Positions 61,680-64,000 of a stretch of 64,000 nt of DNA are shown piece after piece. The stretch lies in contig JAEWFG010000185.1 of assembly GCA_023388935.1 (NCBI GenBank), positions 1 to 64,000 of the forward strand, in the 5' to 3' direction. Numbering within the stretch: position 1 is the stretch's first letter; each line of letters begins with the position of its first letter. Source of the stretch: Pseudomonadota bacterium. GTDB taxonomy: Bacteria; Pseudomonadota; Alphaproteobacteria; Rhizobiales; Xanthobacteraceae. Below the pieces are notes generated by a model. The model did not search any database. It was not told the DNA's origin and worked only from the letters and a program-made list of their open reading frames with translations. Made by a program: the position numbers and the translations under genes.

Positions 61680-62708
61680 TTACTTGGTGCCGCCGGCGGC
61701 GAGCAGGCCTTCGAACTCCTTGAGCGCGGCGGACGCCTGCTTGCCGCGGCTGTCGAGACCGCTGGCCCATTCCTGGCCGACGCCCTTGAGCTTGTCCTTC
61801 ATCTCGGCGCGGGTCGCTTCGGGCAGCGGATCGAAGCTGACGCCTTCGTGCTGCATCTGCTTCTTGGTGACTTCGCCTTCCTTGTCGACGTCGGCGCAGG
61901 CCTTCGGCGTGATTGCTTCCGAGGCCTCGTCCATCGCCTTCTTCACATCGTCGGGCAGCTTGTTCCAGACCGACTGGTTGATGGAATAGGCAACGATGAA
62001 GCTGCCGAAGCTGACGCCTTCGGTGGCGTGCTTGACCAGCTTGTCGAGGCCGTAGGACACGACGCTGTCGAGCGGAAACAGCAGGCCGTCCATCGTGCCG
62101 CGCGACAGCGACTCATAGGCATCGGGCGCGGCCATGCGCACCGGCACGGCATTGAGCGCACGCAGCGTCAGATCCTGCGCGCCGCCGGTGGTGCGCAGCT
62201 TCAGGCCCTGCATGTCCTTGGTCGTTTCCACCTTCGACTTGACGGTCCACACCTGATAGGGCGGCAGCACGACGGCCATCAGCAGCTTGATCTTGTTCGG
62301 CGCATATTCCTGCTTGGCCAAAACGCCTTCGCGCGCCGTCTTCCAATAGGCGAGCGTGCCCTGGCAGCTGGTCTGGAATGAGCCCGGCAATTGCGCGACT
62401 TCCGACAGCGGCATCTTGTCGGAGACATAGGACGGTCCGATGTAGCCGATGTCGACCACGCCCGACTGGGTCAGCCGCAGCATGTCAGCCGCCTTGCCGA
62501 TCTGCTGGTTCGGATAATAGGTGAAGGTCACCGCACCATTGGTGCGCTTGGTGACGTCGTCCATCCACGGCTTCAGCATCAGGCGGACGAGATAATGACC
62601 GGCGGGGAAGGAGTCGGCGACCTTCAGCTCCAGCGCCTGCGCCTGCAGCGTCGAGACCGGCAGCGAGAAAGCCAACGCCGCGGCAGCCCAGACCAGATTC
62701 TTCTTCAT
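61680..62708 (-). CDS. dctP: TRAP transporter substrate-binding protein (DctP type)
   Basis: The 342-aa periplasmic protein has a Sec signal peptide (cleavage near LQA-QA) and the DctP fold: LKVADSFPAGHYLVRLMLKPW, then DIGYIGPSYVSDKMPLSEVAQLPG and MQGLKLRTTGGAQDLTLRAL, where the arginine in KLRTTG binds the substrate carboxylate in this family. It is the first gene of the six-gene operon. The ligand is a carboxylic acid of unknown kind. Confidence 0.95.
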   Translation of the reverse strand: MKKNLVWAAAALAFSLPVSTLQAQALELKVADSFPAGHYLVRLMLKPWMDDVTKRTNGAVTFTYYPNQQIGKAADMLRLTQSGVVDIGYIGPSYVSDKMPLSEVAQLPGSFQTSCQGTLAYWKTAREGVLAKQEYAPNKIKLLMAVVLPPYQVWTVKSKVETTKDMQGLKLRTTGGAQDLTLRALNAVPVRMAAPDAYESLSRGTMDGLLFPLDSVVSYGLDKLVKHATEGVSFGSFIVAYSINQSVWNKLPDDVKKAMDEASEAITPKACADVDKEGEVTKKQMQHEGVSFDPLPEATRAEMKDKLKGVGQEWASGLDSRGKQASAALKEFEGLLAAGGTK

Positions 62709-62808
62709 GTCGTTCTCCTTGACGCGTCCCCGTGCCGAAGGCAGCAGCCGATTGCTGCCGCGCCGTCCGGCCCTCGCTCCACTTCTTTGAGGAAGATGTA
62801 CATATACG

Positions 62809-62921
62809 TGAATTTATCTGTCAAGAATATGAATGATGCATGGAGCCATGCACTCCGAGACGGACACGTTGAATTGACACCGTCGTTTTATGAACTCAAA
62901 ATCCACCTATATGAATTTATC
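62809..62921. promoter_or_regulatory. Divergent control region with palindrome and repeated TGAATTTATC
   Basis: Between dctP and the divergent CoA-transferase, TGCATGG-AG-CCATGCA (62837-62852) is a perfect palindrome. TGAATTTATC occurs at 62809-62818 and again at 62912-62921, each next to an AT-rich run. The region is AT-rich compared with its flanks. It probably contains both promoters and a regulator-binding site. Confidence 0.5.
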
Positions 62922-62933
62922 CAACGGGGATCC

Positions 62934-64000
62934 ATGGGACCGCTCGCCGGCTTCACCATTCTCGACCTGACCTCCGTGCTGATGGGCCCCTACGGCACCC
63001 AGGTGCTGGCGGACATGGGCGCCGACGTCATCAAGGTCGAAAGCCCCGAGGGCGACATCGTCCGCCAGATCGGTCCCGGCCGCGCGCCCGGCATGGGCGG
63101 AATGTTCAACAACGTCAATCGCGGCAAGCGCAGCATCGTTCTCGATCTCAAGACGCCAGGCGGGCGCGATGCGCTGCTGCGGCTGGCGAAACGCGCCAAC
63201 GCGCTCGTCTATAATGTGCGCCCGCAGGCGATGGCGCGGCTCGGTCTCGACTACGAGACGCTCGTCGCGATCAATCCCGCCCTCGTTTATGTCGGCGCGT
63301 TCGGCTACGGCCAGTCCGGCCCCTATGCCGCAAAGCCCGCCTACGACGACCTGATCCAGGGCGCCGCCGCCATTCCAACCCTGCTCGCGGCCGCCGGCGA
63401 CGGCACGCCGCGCTACGTCCCCGTCACCATCGCCGACCGCATCGTCGGCCTGATGATGGTGAACGCGATCATGGGCGGGCTGATGCATCAGCAGCGCACC
63501 GGCATCGGCCAGCGCATCGACGTGCCGATGTTTGAATCGATGACCGAGTTCGTGCTGATCGATCATCTGGGCGGGCTGACCTACGATCCACCGCTCGATC
63601 ATGGCGGCTACGCCCGTCTGCTCTCGCGCTACCGCCGCCCCTACAAGACCAGCGACGGCTATCTCTGCGTGCTCATCTACAACGACAAGCACTGGCGCAG
63701 CTTCTTCGAGGCGATCGGCCGGCCGGAATTTTTGCAGCAGCCGCGCTTTGCCAACCACGCCGCGCGCACGAAGCACATCAACGAGATTTACGAGGAAATC
63801 GGCCACATCTTCCTGACGCGCACGACGGCTGAATGGCGTGACCTGCTGGAGCGTGCCGACATTCCGGTGATGCCGATGCATACGCTGGAGACGATCCTGG
63901 AGGATCCGCACCTCGAGGCGATCGACTTCTTCACGACGGTGGATCACCCCGTCGAGGGCCGCATCCGCCAGATGCGCGTGCCCTCCACCTGGAGCGTGAC
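62934..64000 (+). CDS. Family III CoA-transferase (CaiB/BaiF), cut by the window end
   Basis: The ATG at 62934 opens MGPLAGFTILDLTSVLMGPY, the usual CaiB/BaiF start, and 355 codons are visible before the right edge. Family points are DMGADVIKVESPEGD, NVNRGKRSIVLDLKTPGGRDAL and the nucleophile Asp168 (PVTIADRIVG). It would transfer CoA between carboxylates and is probably involved with the acid imported by the divergent TRAP operon. Confidence 0.93.
   Translation, partial: MGPLAGFTILDLTSVLMGPYGTQVLADMGADVIKVESPEGDIVRQIGPGRAPGMGGMFNNVNRGKRSIVLDLKTPGGRDALLRLAKRANALVYNVRPQAMARLGLDYETLVAINPALVYVGAFGYGQSGPYAAKPAYDDLIQGAAAIPTLLAAAGDGTPRYVPVTIADRIVGLMMVNAIMGGLMHQQRTGIGQRIDVPMFESMTEFVLIDHLGGLTYDPPLDHGGYARLLSRYRRPYKTSDGYLCVLIYNDKHWRSFFEAIGRPEFLQQPRFANHAARTKHINEIYEEIGHIFLTRTTAEWRDLLERADIPVMPMHTLETILEDPHLEAIDFFTTVDHPVEGRIRQMRVPSTWSV

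Overview
The window is a chromosomal segment of a high-GC alphaproteobacterium, most probably a Bradyrhizobium or a close relative in the Nitrobacteraceae. The grounds are strong GC bias at third codon positions with long antisense shadow frames, a fused transaldolase/phosphoglucose isomerase, a short NAD-type 6-phosphogluconate dehydrogenase, candidate EcfG-type stress promoters, and short palindromic repeats of the kind scattered through such genomes. No rRNA, tRNA, CRISPR array, phage or insertion sequence was seen.

Layout. 1-5.9 kb: an edge fragment, a DUF4399 secreted protein below a cyclase/FGE fusion, an STM3941-like membrane protein, a broken secreted-protein gene, a DsrE-like Tat protein, a 165-bp palindromic repeat, an ArsR/AHSA1 pair behind two identical operators, a small membrane protein and a DUF1801 protein. 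5.9-10.7 kb: the stress operon prkA-yeaH-spoVR on the minus strand. 11.9-19.4 kb: pentose phosphate genes tal-pgi, gnd, zwf, pgl, gntK and a HAD phosphatase. 19.4-37.5 kb: a storage-glucan/trehalose locus, with malQ and a GH15 enzyme on one strand and, diverging, glgE-like, treS-maltokinase, glgB, glgX, treZ and treY. 37.5-41 kb: a PHA-granule-type protein, a DUF3309 peptide and ligD. 41.2-49.6 kb: the kdp potassium system (two tiny membrane ORFs with kdpF, then kdpA, B, C, D, E). 49.9-53.3 kb: small, mostly unknown proteins and a DapA-like protein. 53.4-55.7 kb: upp and an adenylate-forming enzyme. 55.7-62.7 kb: a TRAP-transporter operon with acyl-CoA dehydrogenase, acyl-CoA synthetase and CoA-transferase. 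A divergent family III CoA-transferase runs off the right edge.

How the parts connect. TreY/TreZ turn alpha-glucan into trehalose. TreS-maltokinase turns trehalose into maltose and maltose-1-phosphate. GlgE would normally return that to glucan, which GlgB branches and GlgX debranches, and MalQ and the phosphoglucose isomerase/pentose phosphate block link this to central metabolism. However, the glgE-like gene has Lys where the family has its acid/base Glu and Ala where it has the conserved Arg, so the loop may not close through this protein.

The most novel signal is regulatory. A 17-bp box (TTATRA-N4-CCTAT) occurs four times between 49.7 and 52.4 kb: once facing kdp and three times about 95-106 bp before the starts of neighbouring small-protein genes. 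This suggests a local, KdpE-like (potassium-responsive) regulon that includes two paralogous small proteins, several one- or two-helix membrane peptides and a DapA-like protein lacking the Schiff-base lysine.
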